From Clostridia bacterium (lineage in GTDB: Bacteria; Bacillota_A; Clostridia; Oscillospirales; CAG-272), in assembly GCA_017462125.1 (NCBI GenBank), contig JAFTRQ010000203.1, positions 1 through 64,000 on the forward strand: 64,000 nt of DNA, read 5' to 3'. The notes beneath the pieces were generated by a model. The model was not told the origin of the DNA and ran no database searches. It saw only the letters and a list, made by a program, of their open reading frames with translations. This document shows, piece by piece, positions 52,637-61,976 of the stretch (positions are counted from its first letter, which is position 1; every line of letters starts with the position of its first letter). The position numbers and the translations under genes were made by a program.

Positions 52637-52672
52637 AAAGAACTGCCTTACAAAAAGTAAGGCAGTTCTTTT
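52636..52672. terminator. bidirectional terminator
   Basis: AAAAGAACTGCCTTAC-aaaaa-GTAAGGCAGTTCTTTT, a 16-bp stem with T run, between the convergent queT and foldase genes. Confidence 0.9.
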
Positions 52673-52679
52673 TTGCTTA

Positions 52680-53918
52680 TTAGTCTCCGTATGTAACCGT
52701 ACAGTTGGCGATCAGCATGGTGTTGACCTTTTCAAAGAGCGCGTGCTGCTTGAGAAAGTCTGCTCCCAGACCCTGCTCAACATCCTCAGCGGTATAGCTG
52801 TAGCCCTGAGAGGTGTAGTAATCAACGTAGTACTGAATGCTGTTCTGATAATCCGTATCGGTGATGATGATATCCTCGTTTTGCGCGATCGCGTGGAATA
52901 CAAGATTCTGCGCAACATCGATCTTACAGGATTCGCGGGTCTCCGCCTTCCAATCCGCACCCTCGTCAAGTCCGAGGTATGCGATCACAAACTCGTCAAG
53001 AGTAGCGAAGCTGTAGCCATAGTATGTATAATACTGCATGTAATATTCATACTGATCGAGATAGGAATTATAGTAATACTCGATCTCGCTTTCAGGATAC
53101 TCGGTTACGGTAGCCTGGTCGAGAAGCTGTTCCCAGATGCTGTTGCGGATCGCGGTCTGCTCGTACGTTGCCATTTCAGCCTTCAGCTGCTCCAATAGGT
53201 GCGCCTCAAACTCTTCCTTTACGTTGTCGGTTTGGGGTACGTATTCCAGAGTTTCGGTGATAAACGCATCGTCGTATGCGGGGAGCTCGTATTCAACGGA
53301 ATAAACGACCCATACGTTGAATACAACCGCCTTGCCGGCAAGATTTTCGTAATAGTTTTCGGGGAAGGTCACGTTGACGGGGAAGGGGTTCTCCTCGGAG
53401 GTGTTTGCGGGGATCACACCGATCAGTCCGTCCTCAAAGCCGGGGACGAAGCTTCCGGAGCCGATGACAAGCTCAAAGGGCTCATCATCATCCCAATTGG
53501 AGCCGCCTTCAAATTCTTCTCCGTCAAGGAAGCCCTTGTAATAAATAAATGCAGAGTCGCCCTTGGCGATGGGCTGATCGGTGACCTGCTCGGTTCCGTT
53601 TTTGGCAACGCGGTTGGCGATGCGCTCGCTCTCCACGTAGGTCTGCACGTCTTCGTTGTCAATGATATAATCACTGCTAAGCTCGACCTTCATATTGGAA
53701 TATACCGATCTGTCAATGGTGATGTAGGGGGTCAGATCGGTGTTGAAATAATCGAATCTGTTTGATGCGGCAGCGCCTGTTTCCGCTTCTGTGCCGCTTT
53801 CCGTCTCTGCCGCGGAGGTGTCTGCGGTGGATTCCTCCTCCGTTTTATTGCAGGCTGTGAACAAGGTCACGCACATCAGCGCCGCCAGAAGACAAGCGAG
53901 TATTCTTTTCAAAATCAT
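52680..53918 (-). CDS. trigger-factor-like peptidyl-prolyl isomerase lipoprotein
   Basis: A 412-residue lipoprotein (C23 in FTACNK) with a Ser/Thr/Glu linker and a short N-terminal module. An FKBP-type domain spans about 105-210 (KGDSAFIYYKGFLDGEEFEGG; GSGSFVPGFEDGLIG). A trigger-factor-like C-terminal helical arm rich in Tyr/Gln/Glu follows. Classical trigger factor is cytoplasmic and starts with a ribosome-binding domain, which is missing here. The protein is therefore probably an extracytoplasmic foldase, in a PrsA-like role for secreted proteins. ATG 53918 follows GAAAGGT. It is monocistronic. Confidence 0.88.
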   Translation of the reverse strand: MILKRILACLLAALMCVTLFTACNKTEEESTADTSAAETESGTEAETGAAASNRFDYFNTDLTPYITIDRSVYSNMKVELSSDYIIDNEDVQTYVESERIANRVAKNGTEQVTDQPIAKGDSAFIYYKGFLDGEEFEGGSNWDDDEPFELVIGSGSFVPGFEDGLIGVIPANTSEENPFPVNVTFPENYYENLAGKAVVFNVWVVYSVEYELPAYDDAFITETLEYVPQTDNVKEEFEAHLLEQLKAEMATYEQTAIRNSIWEQLLDQATVTEYPESEIEYYYNSYLDQYEYYMQYYTYYGYSFATLDEFVIAYLGLDEGADWKAETRESCKIDVAQNLVFHAIAQNEDIIITDTDYQNSIQYYVDYYTSQGYSYTAEDVEQGLGADFLKQHALFEKVNTMLIANCTVTYGD

Positions 53919-54123
53919 AGAGATATACCTTTCTTTTACTGTTTTTGATCATACTTCACTATAATAACCTATTTTTCAAGCAAAATCAAGTCTATTTTGA
54001 AAACTTTATTCATATTTCCTTAAATTCTTGACAGAAAGAGGTTTTGATAGTATAATATAAGAATCTACAGGACGATTATATCGCGGTTTTATGACGGTTT
54101 TATGGTGAAGGAGAGTAGGGGCT

Positions 54124-54894
54124 GTGATTTCTGCCGAAAGCATTCAAAAATATATTCATAATAAAGAATTGACCGTTAAGGTCTTCGGGCAGATCGACTC
54201 TACCAATGCCGAGGCGCGGCGGTATGCCGCCGCGGCCGAGAGCTTTTCGCCCGTGCTGTTCGTTGCGGAGGAGCAGAGCGCGGGAAGGGGACGGCTGGGC
54301 AGAAGCTTTTTGAGCCGTGCCGCTTGCGGCATCTATATGTCGCTTCTGTATTTTACCGATCACGGTCTTGCGGATGCTGTCAACGTCACCACCGCCGCCG
54401 CGGTAGCCGTTGCCGCCGCGATAGAGAGCGTCACGGGAAACCCGATGAAGATCAAATGGGTAAACGACGTATATAACGAGAGCGGTAAGGTTTGCGGAAT
54501 CCTCGCCGAAACCCTGCCTGTTGAGGGGCGGATCGCCATCATTGTGGGAGTGGGCATCAATACGGGGGATATCAGCTTTCCCGAGGAGCTGCAGGGCATC
54601 GCTTCCACCGTGGGGGATCTTCACGGTGAGGACGCGCGGTTGATCGCCGAGGTCACAAACGGCCTTATGTCCTATGCCGCCGATCCCTCCGACAGGTCCT
54701 ATATGCAGGGCTACAGAGCGCGCTTTATGCTGACGGATGCTTACGTTGATCTGCTTCGCGCGGGTGAGAGGATTGCCTGCGGGCGAGTTCTCGGAGTTGA
54801 CGAGGATGGAGGCTTGCTTTTCCTGCCGGATGGAGAAGATGCGCCTCAGACGGTTCGGAGCGGAGAGGTAAGCGTGAGAAAAAAGCAATCATAA
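54124..54894 (+). CDS. birA: biotin-[acetyl-CoA carboxylase] ligase, no HTH
   Basis: A 256-residue biotin protein ligase that adenylates biotin and attaches it to carboxylase carriers. The biotin-loop AGRGRLGRSF, KIKWVNDVY and VGINT are present, with an SH3-like C-terminal domain (YVDLLRAGERIACGRVLGVD). The usual N-terminal winged HTH of bifunctional BirA is absent, so it cannot act as the biotin repressor. The start is the GTG at 54124. A terminator overlaps its stop. Confidence 0.94.
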   Translation: MISAESIQKYIHNKELTVKVFGQIDSTNAEARRYAAAAESFSPVLFVAEEQSAGRGRLGRSFLSRAACGIYMSLLYFTDHGLADAVNVTTAAAVAVAAAIESVTGNPMKIKWVNDVYNESGKVCGILAETLPVEGRIAIIVGVGINTGDISFPEELQGIASTVGDLHGEDARLIAEVTNGLMSYAADPSDRSYMQGYRARFMLTDAYVDLLRAGERIACGRVLGVDEDGGLLFLPDGEDAPQTVRSGEVSVRKKQS

Positions 54895-55184
54895 AAAGCA
54901 CGGTTACGGAAACCGTGCTTTTCAGACTGTCGAAAAAGCCGTTATACCGCAAGAAGATAAAGAAAAGAGCGAGAACAATTTAAAAATTGCAATATATAAT
55001 GAATCCCAAGGCACTCACCGAGAGTGCCTTGGGATTTCTTGCTTTTTCCGTTCTTACACTCTGCCGTACCCTCGTACGGCGACGAATGTAAGAACGAAAA
55101 ATATACCTACCTTTTTCGACCTCTGCCATCGTGTCGAGATTTTCTCGACACGATGAAAAGCACGGTTCCAGAAACCGTGCTTTT
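54894..55184. other. cluster of five hairpins
   Basis: No gene is visible in this 290-bp stretch, but it is crowded with stems. AAAAGCACGGTT/AACCGTGCTTTT (54894-54922) recurs almost identically at 55156-55184. Between them are AATCCCAAGGCACTC/GAGTGCCTTGGGATT (55002-55036), a nested pair CGTTCTTACA/TGTAAGAACG around GCCGTAC/GTACGGC (55049-55096), and CATCGTGTCGAGA/TCTCGACACGATG (55127-55155). The outer two act as terminators for birA and the SLOG gene. Confidence 0.75.
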
Positions 55185-55187
55185 TCG

Positions 55188-55688
55188 TTAAATCAATTCA
55201 TAGAGATTGATTACCTCAAGCCCCTGCTCAAGGGCGTAGGCGTATGTGTATGCGGAGCCGCCTCCGCTGTGAGCAAGATATGCGATACAGATCTGACTTC
55301 CCGCCACAAGACGGCGATTGCGCTCGTGCATACACCAGCTCGTAAAATACTCGCTGACGTATTCGACCGAGGAGGCATTGGAAAGAATGAAATCGTAAAC
55401 GGCGCGGTTGCTTTCGTTCCAAAGCTTCGTCTGATCACGGCACGGAAGCACAAGATCCAAGGAGATCCCGGGATGCTTTTCCCGAAGCTCAAGCACACAA
55501 AGTGCGGCAATGGTGTCAAATCCCATAGCACCCCCTGTGCGGAATCTGCAGGCACCTCGCGCGATCAGCTCCTCCATTAATGCCTTCAGCCTTCCGGGGA
55601 TTTTAACGGCCATGGAGCGCTCGATGCTTCTGTGTCCTGTAAAGCACACCGTTTCAACGGTGTTTCCGTGTAGTTTAACGTCTGCCAT
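55188..55688 (-). CDS. SLOG-superfamily (YpsA/DUF1273-like) protein
   Basis: A 166-residue Rossmann-like protein with the signatures CFTGHRSIE near the N-terminus, RTGGAMGFDTIAAL and MHERNRRLVAGSQICIAY. These match the nucleotide- or NAD-derivative-binding SLOG fold (DUF1273, as in YpsA). The ligand and function are unknown. GGAGGG precedes the ATG at 55688. It is monocistronic, between a hairpin terminator and a promoter. Confidence 0.85.
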   Translation of the reverse strand: MADVKLHGNTVETVCFTGHRSIERSMAVKIPGRLKALMEELIARGACRFRTGGAMGFDTIAALCVLELREKHPGISLDLVLPCRDQTKLWNESNRAVYDFILSNASSVEYVSEYFTSWCMHERNRRLVAGSQICIAYLAHSGGGSAYTYAYALEQGLEVINLYELI

Positions 55689-55723
55689 CCTGCCCTCCTT
55701 TGTCCTGTTTTAGTGATACAATG

Positions 55724-55752
55724 ATTATAGCACAATTGTTCTCATTTGTAAA
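55724..55752 (-). promoter_or_regulatory. promoter of the SLOG gene
   Basis: TTTACA (55747-55752), a 17-nt spacer and TATAAT (55724-55729) on the minus strand. Confidence 0.78.
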
Positions 55753-55840
55753 GAGAAAAACCGAAATTTATAAAAAAATTTTAACGGTACAAAAATCGTT
55801 CGACAAGATGCGTGGCATTGTGACAGATCATTTCAAAAAA

Positions 55841-55866
55841 ATCCCTTCGAGTCGACTCCGAGGGAT
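55841..55866 (+). terminator. terminator-like hairpin upstream of spoIIE
   Basis: ATCCCTTCGAGT and ACTCCGAGGGAT form a stem (one mismatch), preceded by A7 and followed by a T run. It would isolate spoIIE from upstream transcription; no plus-strand gene precedes it. Confidence 0.65.
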
Positions 55867-55924
55867 TCTTTTTTTCATTTTCACCCGTCCGACGACAGCC
55901 TTTTACATAAAAAGTCGTGTAAGG

Positions 55925-55958
55925 TACGACAGGTTTTGCGCGCCCGTTCCATTATAAT
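55925..55958 (+). promoter_or_regulatory. spoIIE promoter with Spo0A-box-like site
   Basis: TATAAT at 55953-55958 has no good -35. In its place, TACGACAG (55925-55932) resembles a Spo0A box (TGTCGnA on the opposite strand). A further site CGACGACAGC lies upstream (from about 55890), and the perfect TTCGACAA is at 55799. In Bacillus, spoIIE is a sigma-A promoter with wide spacing activated by Spo0A~P. Confidence 0.5.
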
Positions 55959-56023
55959 ATACGTGTGCCGAATATTTTATAAAAAATGCGACATTGGAAA
56001 TACGAAATACGAGGAATGGCTGT

Positions 56024-58702
56024 ATGCAAAACATCGAAGAGTTGAAAAAAGAAAAAGAAAATACGAAAAATGACAAAAAAGAGACAGAACATAAAAACTC
56101 CTTCTTTTTGAAGCGCTTGACCGAACGCTTGAAGCAAAAGGACGAGCGTGAAGTCAGACGAAGGCTCTCACGGGTTGTTGGTTTTTTTCTGTCTGCAGCC
56201 ATTGCCTATCTTGCAGGTGGAGCAGAGCTGTTTTTCGGCAGCTTTCCCATAGCTCTCGCGCTGATCTGCTCGTCAAAAGGGATGCTGTTGCCTGTTGGGT
56301 CAGGGCTTTTGCCGTTGCTGCTCGGTGGAGAGCTGCCACCGCTTTACGGATATAGCTGTCTTGTGATCCTGTTGATCAGAATGTTGGCTACGCTTCTCCC
56401 TGCGGTATTTCGGGGCTTGGGCAAGGCAGACGCTATGGAAACGCTGGCCTTGACGCCATACAGCGATCGCGAGGTGACGGTATCGGACAAGCAATCCCAC
56501 AGCGCGGACGAAAAAGCGGACAGTCGAAAAGGTGGACGGGACGGCAAGCAGGAGGAAAATCTTCTGGCAGAGTGCTTCGGAAGAATCTTTTGCGAGGATT
56601 TACATATCAAAATGCTCTGCGGTGCCTTAGGTGGCTTCCTTTGCGGTCTTTTTCTGATGGTGGAGGCCGATTTCTCCTTTTACAGCCTTTGCACCACGCT
56701 TTGTCTGACGCTTGGCACACCGCTCGCCGCTCTGATCGTTGGCGGCTATTTTGAAGAAAGGCGGTATAAAAGGGAATGGTACCGCCTGCTGTCATTTGTG
56801 GTGCTGCTGTGCCTTTGCGTGTATGCATCGAAGAATAAGAGCGTGCTGGGGATGCCGATGGCTCCGTTCCTTGCTATGCTGTTGACGCTGTATACCTCGT
56901 CGGACAGGGGGCTTCTTGCCGGCGCGGTGGCGGGCGTTATCTGCGGTGTCGCATTTGACGTGATCTATATCCCGTTGCTGTTGCTGTCGGCAATCCTTTT
57001 CTGTCTTGTGTCTGCGGTCAAGCGGAACGCGGGTGTGGCGGCGGTCTGCGCTCTGATCGTCGTGTGGTGCTATTATATCGGAGGGGAAAGCGGCTTGGTG
57101 GGCGTGCTTCCTCCAATGCTTTTGTCGCTTCCTGTTTACATGCTGGCGGATAAATACAGAGAGATGATGAATGCGCCATACCGCCGTATCGCCGAGCTTT
57201 CGGACGGTGTGTATTTTGCCGAGGCGGTGACCGAAAAAACGAAAAACGAGGCAGTAAAGGAGCGACTTGGCGCGCTGTCCGAGGCGTTCACCTCACTTTC
57301 CGAAACCTTTTATAAGCTTAGTGATCGCTTTCGCCGTCCTGACGTGCTGGGCTTGAAGCACATTACCGACCAAGCCTTTGAGAAGACCTGCGAGGGTTGC
57401 CGAAACTATGATCTTTGCTGGGGCGCGGATTATGCCGAGACCCTCGATGCCATCCGCTGTGTGACGGCAGGACTTCACACCAAGGGGAGCAGCGCAAGAG
57501 AAGATCTGCCCGACAGCTTTCTTGCCCGCTGTATCCGAAGCGATAAGCTGATCGAGGCCTTGAACAGTGCGGTGTCCGAAACCACCGAGCGGATCATAAA
57601 AAGCGGTAAGAACAACTTTTTTGCCGCCAATTACGATGACATCACCGCGATTCTGGAGGACGCGCTTGACAGCAGCTCCGAGGAATATGAATGTGATATC
57701 GAGCTTGGCGGAAGGATCTTTGAATATCTCTATTCCGAGGGGATGCACGTGAGCGGTGTGGTAGTCTACGGCAAGAGATGCCGCCACGTGGTGGCGAAGG
57801 GGATTTCTCTATCGGACGGGCTCGGTGCCGAGCGGATCGCGGAGATCTGCCGCGCTGTCAGCAGCCTTGTGGGAGTGGAGATGACGGAGCCTGTTTTTGA
57901 GGTAGGGAAGGACGGCACAGTGATGCTGATGTATTCCAGCCCTACGGTCAAGGCGCGTTGCGCTCACGGCAGACTGTCGCAGTCGGGGAAGGAGTGGGCA
58001 TCGGGCAAGGCGCGCGGAGAGGAGGAGCAATTTATCCCCGTTGATCCCTTTGAGGAGGGAGAGGAGGATGAGATCTGCGGGGATATGACCGATGCGTTCA
58101 TTACCGACAGCTCTTACTTCTATGCTTTGATCAGCGACGGTATGGGAAGCGGCGCGTCGGCGGCTTATACCTCGGGGGTCTGCGCGATGTTTATCGAAAA
58201 AATGCTGTCCGCGGGAAACCGTGCCGACGTGACTCTTCGTATGCTGAATAACGTGGTCAGAAGCGAAAATATGGGCTGCGGAAGCGAGTGCTCGGCAACG
58301 GTCGATCTCTTGGAGCTTGACTTGATGAGCGGTGTGGCATCCTTTATCAAAAGCGGCGCGGCTCCTACTTATATTGCAAGGGAAAATACCGTGTATAAGA
58401 TCAGCTCGAGGACGATGCCTGTGGGGATCATTAAGGATGCCGACGCGCGCATTACCAGATTCGACACCCAAAAGGGCGATATCATCGTGATGATGAGCGA
58501 CGGCTGCTGTCCCGACAGCGAGGATTGCTCCTGGCTTGTGGAATTTCTCTGCAATTATATGTCGGGAAGAAAGCGCGCGGTGGAGGTTGGCGAGGAGCTT
58601 TGCGAGTGGCTGAAAAACGAGATCATCCGCGAGGCGGTGAAGAATTTTCCCGAAGGGAAGGATAGAGACGATATCTCCGTATCCGTAGTGATTGTTGGAT
58701 AA
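56024..58702 (+). CDS. spoIIE: stage II sporulation protein E (serine phosphatase)
   Basis: An 892-residue membrane phosphatase that dephosphorylates SpoIIAA to activate sigma-F in the forespore and interacts with FtsZ. A charged N-terminus is followed by about 8-10 hydrophobic helices (residues 45-390) and a central regulatory region with Cys-rich CEGCRNYDLC. The C-terminal PP2C domain has the metal motifs ALISDGMGSG and MMSDGCCPDSED. ATG 56024 follows GAGGA; the frame extends ten codons further without support. Length fits SpoIIE (about 830). It is monocistronic with a terminator. Confidence 0.95.
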   Translation: MQNIEELKKEKENTKNDKKETEHKNSFFLKRLTERLKQKDEREVRRRLSRVVGFFLSAAIAYLAGGAELFFGSFPIALALICSSKGMLLPVGSGLLPLLLGGELPPLYGYSCLVILLIRMLATLLPAVFRGLGKADAMETLALTPYSDREVTVSDKQSHSADEKADSRKGGRDGKQEENLLAECFGRIFCEDLHIKMLCGALGGFLCGLFLMVEADFSFYSLCTTLCLTLGTPLAALIVGGYFEERRYKREWYRLLSFVVLLCLCVYASKNKSVLGMPMAPFLAMLLTLYTSSDRGLLAGAVAGVICGVAFDVIYIPLLLLSAILFCLVSAVKRNAGVAAVCALIVVWCYYIGGESGLVGVLPPMLLSLPVYMLADKYREMMNAPYRRIAELSDGVYFAEAVTEKTKNEAVKERLGALSEAFTSLSETFYKLSDRFRRPDVLGLKHITDQAFEKTCEGCRNYDLCWGADYAETLDAIRCVTAGLHTKGSSAREDLPDSFLARCIRSDKLIEALNSAVSETTERIIKSGKNNFFAANYDDITAILEDALDSSSEEYECDIELGGRIFEYLYSEGMHVSGVVVYGKRCRHVVAKGISLSDGLGAERIAEICRAVSSLVGVEMTEPVFEVGKDGTVMLMYSSPTVKARCAHGRLSQSGKEWASGKARGEEEQFIPVDPFEEGEEDEICGDMTDAFITDSSYFYALISDGMGSGASAAYTSGVCAMFIEKMLSAGNRADVTLRMLNNVVRSENMGCGSECSATVDLLELDLMSGVASFIKSGAAPTYIARENTVYKISSRTMPVGIIKDADARITRFDTQKGDIIVMMSDGCCPDSEDCSWLVEFLCNYMSGRKRAVEVGEELCEWLKNEIIREAVKNFPEGKDRDDISVSVVIVG

Positions 58703-58708
58703 TTTCAT

Positions 58709-58753
58709 AAGCTTCAACCTGCGACAGCTTTATCTTTGTCGCAGGTTGAGCTT
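58709..58753 (+). terminator. terminator after spoIIE
   Basis: AAGCTTCAACCTGCGACA pairs with TGTCGCAGGTTGAGCTT (one bulge) immediately downstream of the stop. Confidence 0.8.
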
Positions 58754-58882
58754 GTTTAAGGCGAATTTTTCAAAAGATGCGCTGTTCATAGAAAAATCAC
58801 CAAATATTCTCATTGTGTTCGCACGTTTGTGATATAATTTGCATAGACGTGATAGTCTCAAATTATGCAAGGGGGGTTATTT

Positions 58883-59602
58883 ATGAAATCAAAACGTTTA
58901 CGCTATCTGTCGCTTTTGCTGTGCTTGTTGCTTCTCTTGCCCTCCTGTGACGTGAAGCAGCCCGATGAAGGTGATTCCGACAGTGAGACAATAGCGACCG
59001 AGAGAAATACAGAGGAAGCAATAGAGGATCTGCCAAGTGAAACGCAGGCAAAAACAGAAGAGCAATCAACCGAAGAACAATCTGCCGAAGAGGTGACCAC
59101 CGAATGGATTGCTCGCTCGGAGGGTATGGAGGATACTCCTCCCGATCTTGAAAGCATTGATTATTCCAAGCTTCGTTTTTACACCGATCCCGTAGAAGCT
59201 CCCGAGGGCGGCACACTCTCTTTCGAGGGTAAAAGCTTGAAAAACGTGGTCGAATTGATTGAAACCCAAGAGAAAGAAGCAACCGTTGCCAAGGATCACG
59301 AGGAAGCCTCGGCACTTATGAATCAGATCCTTGAAAACACCGAAAACAGCTTTGTACAGATCGTGCTGATCATCAATTATACAGAAAGTCCCGGCATTTA
59401 CGCTGACGATACCTATCCTCAGCTTGAATATTGCTGTGATCTCGGAATGAACGGCGGAAACAATCAGCTTGTTTTTTGCTACGTGAAGCCAGGCGTTGCA
59501 TTTCGTACCCCGGAATATCTGATGAAAGCCTTTGAGCGCTACACAAGATATTCAACGGTTACAAGTGTGGTGGTCTCCGCGGCACCGATTTCTGTCGAAT
59601 AA
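58883..59602 (+). CDS. small lipoprotein of unknown function
   Basis: A 239-residue lipoprotein (lipobox LLPSC, followed by DVKQPDE). It has a long Glu/Thr/Ser-rich linker (to about residue 90) and a compact C-terminal domain of about 140 residues containing IVLIINYTESPGIYADDTYP and VTSVVVSAAPISVE. I do not recognise the domain. AAGGGGGG precedes the ATG at 58883. It is monocistronic, bounded by the spoIIE terminator and its own. Confidence 0.78.
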   Translation: MKSKRLRYLSLLLCLLLLLPSCDVKQPDEGDSDSETIATERNTEEAIEDLPSETQAKTEEQSTEEQSAEEVTTEWIARSEGMEDTPPDLESIDYSKLRFYTDPVEAPEGGTLSFEGKSLKNVVELIETQEKEATVAKDHEEASALMNQILENTENSFVQIVLIINYTESPGIYADDTYPQLEYCCDLGMNGGNNQLVFCYVKPGVAFRTPEYLMKAFERYTRYSTVTSVVVSAAPISVE

Positions 59603-59620
59603 TAAAACATACGTGACCTG

Positions 59621-59648
59621 AAGGGCGGCTCTTTGGAGCCGCCTTTTT
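59621..59648 (+). terminator. terminator after the small lipoprotein
   Basis: GGCGGCTC-tttg-GAGCCGCC (59624-59643) followed by TTTTT. Confidence 0.88.
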
Positions 59649-59781
59649 CGATATTTACAGTTGTTTTTTTGAAATCGGATAGAGCACACCGCAGGAAAGG
59701 TATGCAGAGACGGCAGATGATGCTGATGCCTTCCGTAACCATTGAAAAAACTCTTTTTTAGAGGTTTTTCTTTTGTTTTGC

Positions 59782-59810
59782 TTGACAAAATTTGCTATGT
59801 GGTTTATAAT
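59782..59810 (+). promoter_or_regulatory. consensus promoter of glnA
   Basis: TTGACA (59782-59787), a 17-nt spacer and TATAAT (59805-59810), 37 nt before the start codon. Confidence 0.9.
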
Positions 59811-59847
59811 GTAAAATGAGATAATATTTTGATTCAGGAGTATTGAT

Positions 59848-61953
59848 ATGACAAACATTCCCGAAATATATGGATGTATGGTCTTTAACGACGCGGTAAT
59901 GCGTCAGAGGCTTCCCAAGGACGTTTACAAGTCCTTGACCGAAACCATACAGACCGGCAAAATGATCGATGTTTCGATCGCCAATGTGGTGGCAAACGCC
60001 ATGAAGGATTGGGCAACCGAAAAGGGTGCCACCCATTACACCCACTGGTTCCAGCCCCTTACCAGCGTGACCGCAGAGAAGCACGACTCCTTTATCTCCC
60101 CCATCGGAGGCGACAAGGTGGTTATGGAATTCTCGGGCAAGGAGCTGATCAAGGGTGAGAGCGATGCCTCCTCCTTCCCGTCGGGCGGCCTGCGCAAGAC
60201 CTGTAACGCAAGAGGATATACCGCGTGGGATCCTTCCTCTTATGCCTTTATCAAGGACGGTACGCTGTACATTCCTACCGTTTTCTGCTCCTACACGGGA
60301 GATGCTCTTGATACCAAAACGCCTCTTCTGCGCTCGATGGATGCGGTCAGCGAGCAGGCTCTGCGTATCCTTGCGCTTTTTGGCGATACAACCGCAACGA
60401 GAGTGAACACCTCGGTTGGCGCGGAGCAGGAATATTTCCTGATCAACAAGGATTATTACGATAAGCGCGACGACCTGCTCTACACGGGCAGAACCCTTTT
60501 TGGCGCGTCCGCTCCCAAGGGTCAGCAGCTTGAGGATCACTATTACGGACACCTCAAGACCAAGATCGCCGCTTATATGGAGGAGCTTGACCGCGAGCTT
60601 TGGAAGCTTGGTATCAATTCCAAGACAAAGCACAACGAGGTAGCACCCTCCCAGCACGAGTTGGCTCCCATCTATGCCAATACCAACGTGGCTGTTGACC
60701 AGAACCTGATCATTATGGAGACGATGAAAACCGTTGCCGAGCGACACGGACTCGTTTGTCTTCTGCACGAAAAGCCCTATGCGGGCATCAATGGCTCGGG
60801 TAAGCATAACAACTGGTCGATCGGCACGGATACGGGCAAAAATCTGTTAAATCCCGGCAAAAATCCCGCCTCCAATACCCAATTTTTGATATTCCTGGCG
60901 GCAGTGATCAAGGCTGTTGACGACTATCAGGATCTGATCCGACTTTCGGCGGCAACACCCGGTAACGATCACCGTCTCGGTGCTGACGAGGCGCCTCCCG
61001 CCATTGTTTCGATGTTCCTCGGCGACGAGCTTGAGGAGCTTATCGACGCGATTGCCGACGACTCCAATTACATAGACAAGGCTAAAAGGACAATGGACCT
61101 TGGCGTTCCCAGCGTTCCTACCTTCCGTTACGACTCTACCGACCGAAACCGTACATCCCCCTTTGCCTTCACGGGTAATAAGTTCGAGTTCAGAATGGTG
61201 GGCTCGTCGCAGAACATTGCTATGGCCAACGTGATGATCAATACCGCCGTTGCCAAGGTGTGCAAGGATTTTGCCGATGCGCTTGAGGGTGCTGACAATA
61301 TGGAGAATGCGGCGAGAGCGCTGATCAAAAAGACCTTCAAGGATCATAGAAGAATTATCTTCAACGGAAACGGATATTCGTCAAAATGGCCTGCTGAGGC
61401 TGAGAAGAGAGGCCTTCTGAATTTCAAAACCAGCGTTGAGGCATTCTCCTGCCTGACCGCGCAGAAGAATATCGATCTCTTTACCGAGTTCGGTGTGATG
61501 AGCGAGGTTGAGCTTTGCGCGAGAGAGGATATTCTCTATGAGAATTACTCCAAGGTGATCGATATTGAGGCAAAGACCATGGTGGATATTGCCAATAAGA
61601 AGATCATTCCCGCCGTTGAGAGCTATATTGGTCGGTTGACCGAGATCGCAAAGAATAAAATGAAGGTCTTTGAGGGCAGCGGCTGCGCAACCCTGGAAAA
61701 GACCGTGGTACTCAAGCTCTCCTCCTTGAATGCGCAGGCATACGAGCTTGCGGAGAAGCTGAAGAAGGCGGCACAGCACGCGGCTGCCGAAAGAGCAAAG
61801 AACAAGAAGTATATGGATTCCGCGCTTGCGTATAAGAACAACGTGATCCCGCTGATGGAAAAGCTGAGAGAAGTGGTGGACGATATGGAGGCTGTCGTGC
61901 CGTCTGACGTCTGGCCTCTGCCTTCTTACGGTGAAATGACGATGAAGCAGTAA
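59848..61953 (+). CDS. glnA: glutamine synthetase type III
   Basis: A 701-residue GSIII, the large hexamer-of-hexamers type common in Bacteroides and Clostridia, forming glutamine from glutamate, ammonia and ATP. Signatures are YTHWFQPLT near residue 65, FPSGGLRKTCNARGYTAWD, NTSVGAEQEYF (metal Glu), KHNEVAPSQHELAP and NGSGKHNNWS. AGGAG precedes the ATG. No regulator or GlnR-type gene is adjacent. The phosphatase lipoprotein starts 23 bp downstream and could be co-transcribed. Confidence 0.96.
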   Translation: MTNIPEIYGCMVFNDAVMRQRLPKDVYKSLTETIQTGKMIDVSIANVVANAMKDWATEKGATHYTHWFQPLTSVTAEKHDSFISPIGGDKVVMEFSGKELIKGESDASSFPSGGLRKTCNARGYTAWDPSSYAFIKDGTLYIPTVFCSYTGDALDTKTPLLRSMDAVSEQALRILALFGDTTATRVNTSVGAEQEYFLINKDYYDKRDDLLYTGRTLFGASAPKGQQLEDHYYGHLKTKIAAYMEELDRELWKLGINSKTKHNEVAPSQHELAPIYANTNVAVDQNLIIMETMKTVAERHGLVCLLHEKPYAGINGSGKHNNWSIGTDTGKNLLNPGKNPASNTQFLIFLAAVIKAVDDYQDLIRLSAATPGNDHRLGADEAPPAIVSMFLGDELEELIDAIADDSNYIDKAKRTMDLGVPSVPTFRYDSTDRNRTSPFAFTGNKFEFRMVGSSQNIAMANVMINTAVAKVCKDFADALEGADNMENAARALIKKTFKDHRRIIFNGNGYSSKWPAEAEKRGLLNFKTSVEAFSCLTAQKNIDLFTEFGVMSEVELCAREDILYENYSKVIDIEAKTMVDIANKKIIPAVESYIGRLTEIAKNKMKVFEGSGCATLEKTVVLKLSSLNAQAYELAEKLKKAAQHAAAERAKNKKYMDSALAYKNNVIPLMEKLREVVDDMEAVVPSDVWPLPSYGEMTMKQ

Positions 61954-61976
61954 TGTGTTGAAAGGTGGCAACAAAG

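Larger units (their letters stand above)
55689..56023. other. SLOG/spoIIE intergenic region
   Basis: No gene is seen in these 335 bp. It contains the SLOG promoter (55724-55752, minus), a consensus Spo0A box TTCGACAA (55799-55806), a terminator-like hairpin (55841-55866) and the spoIIE promoter region (55925-55958). Confidence 0.6.
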
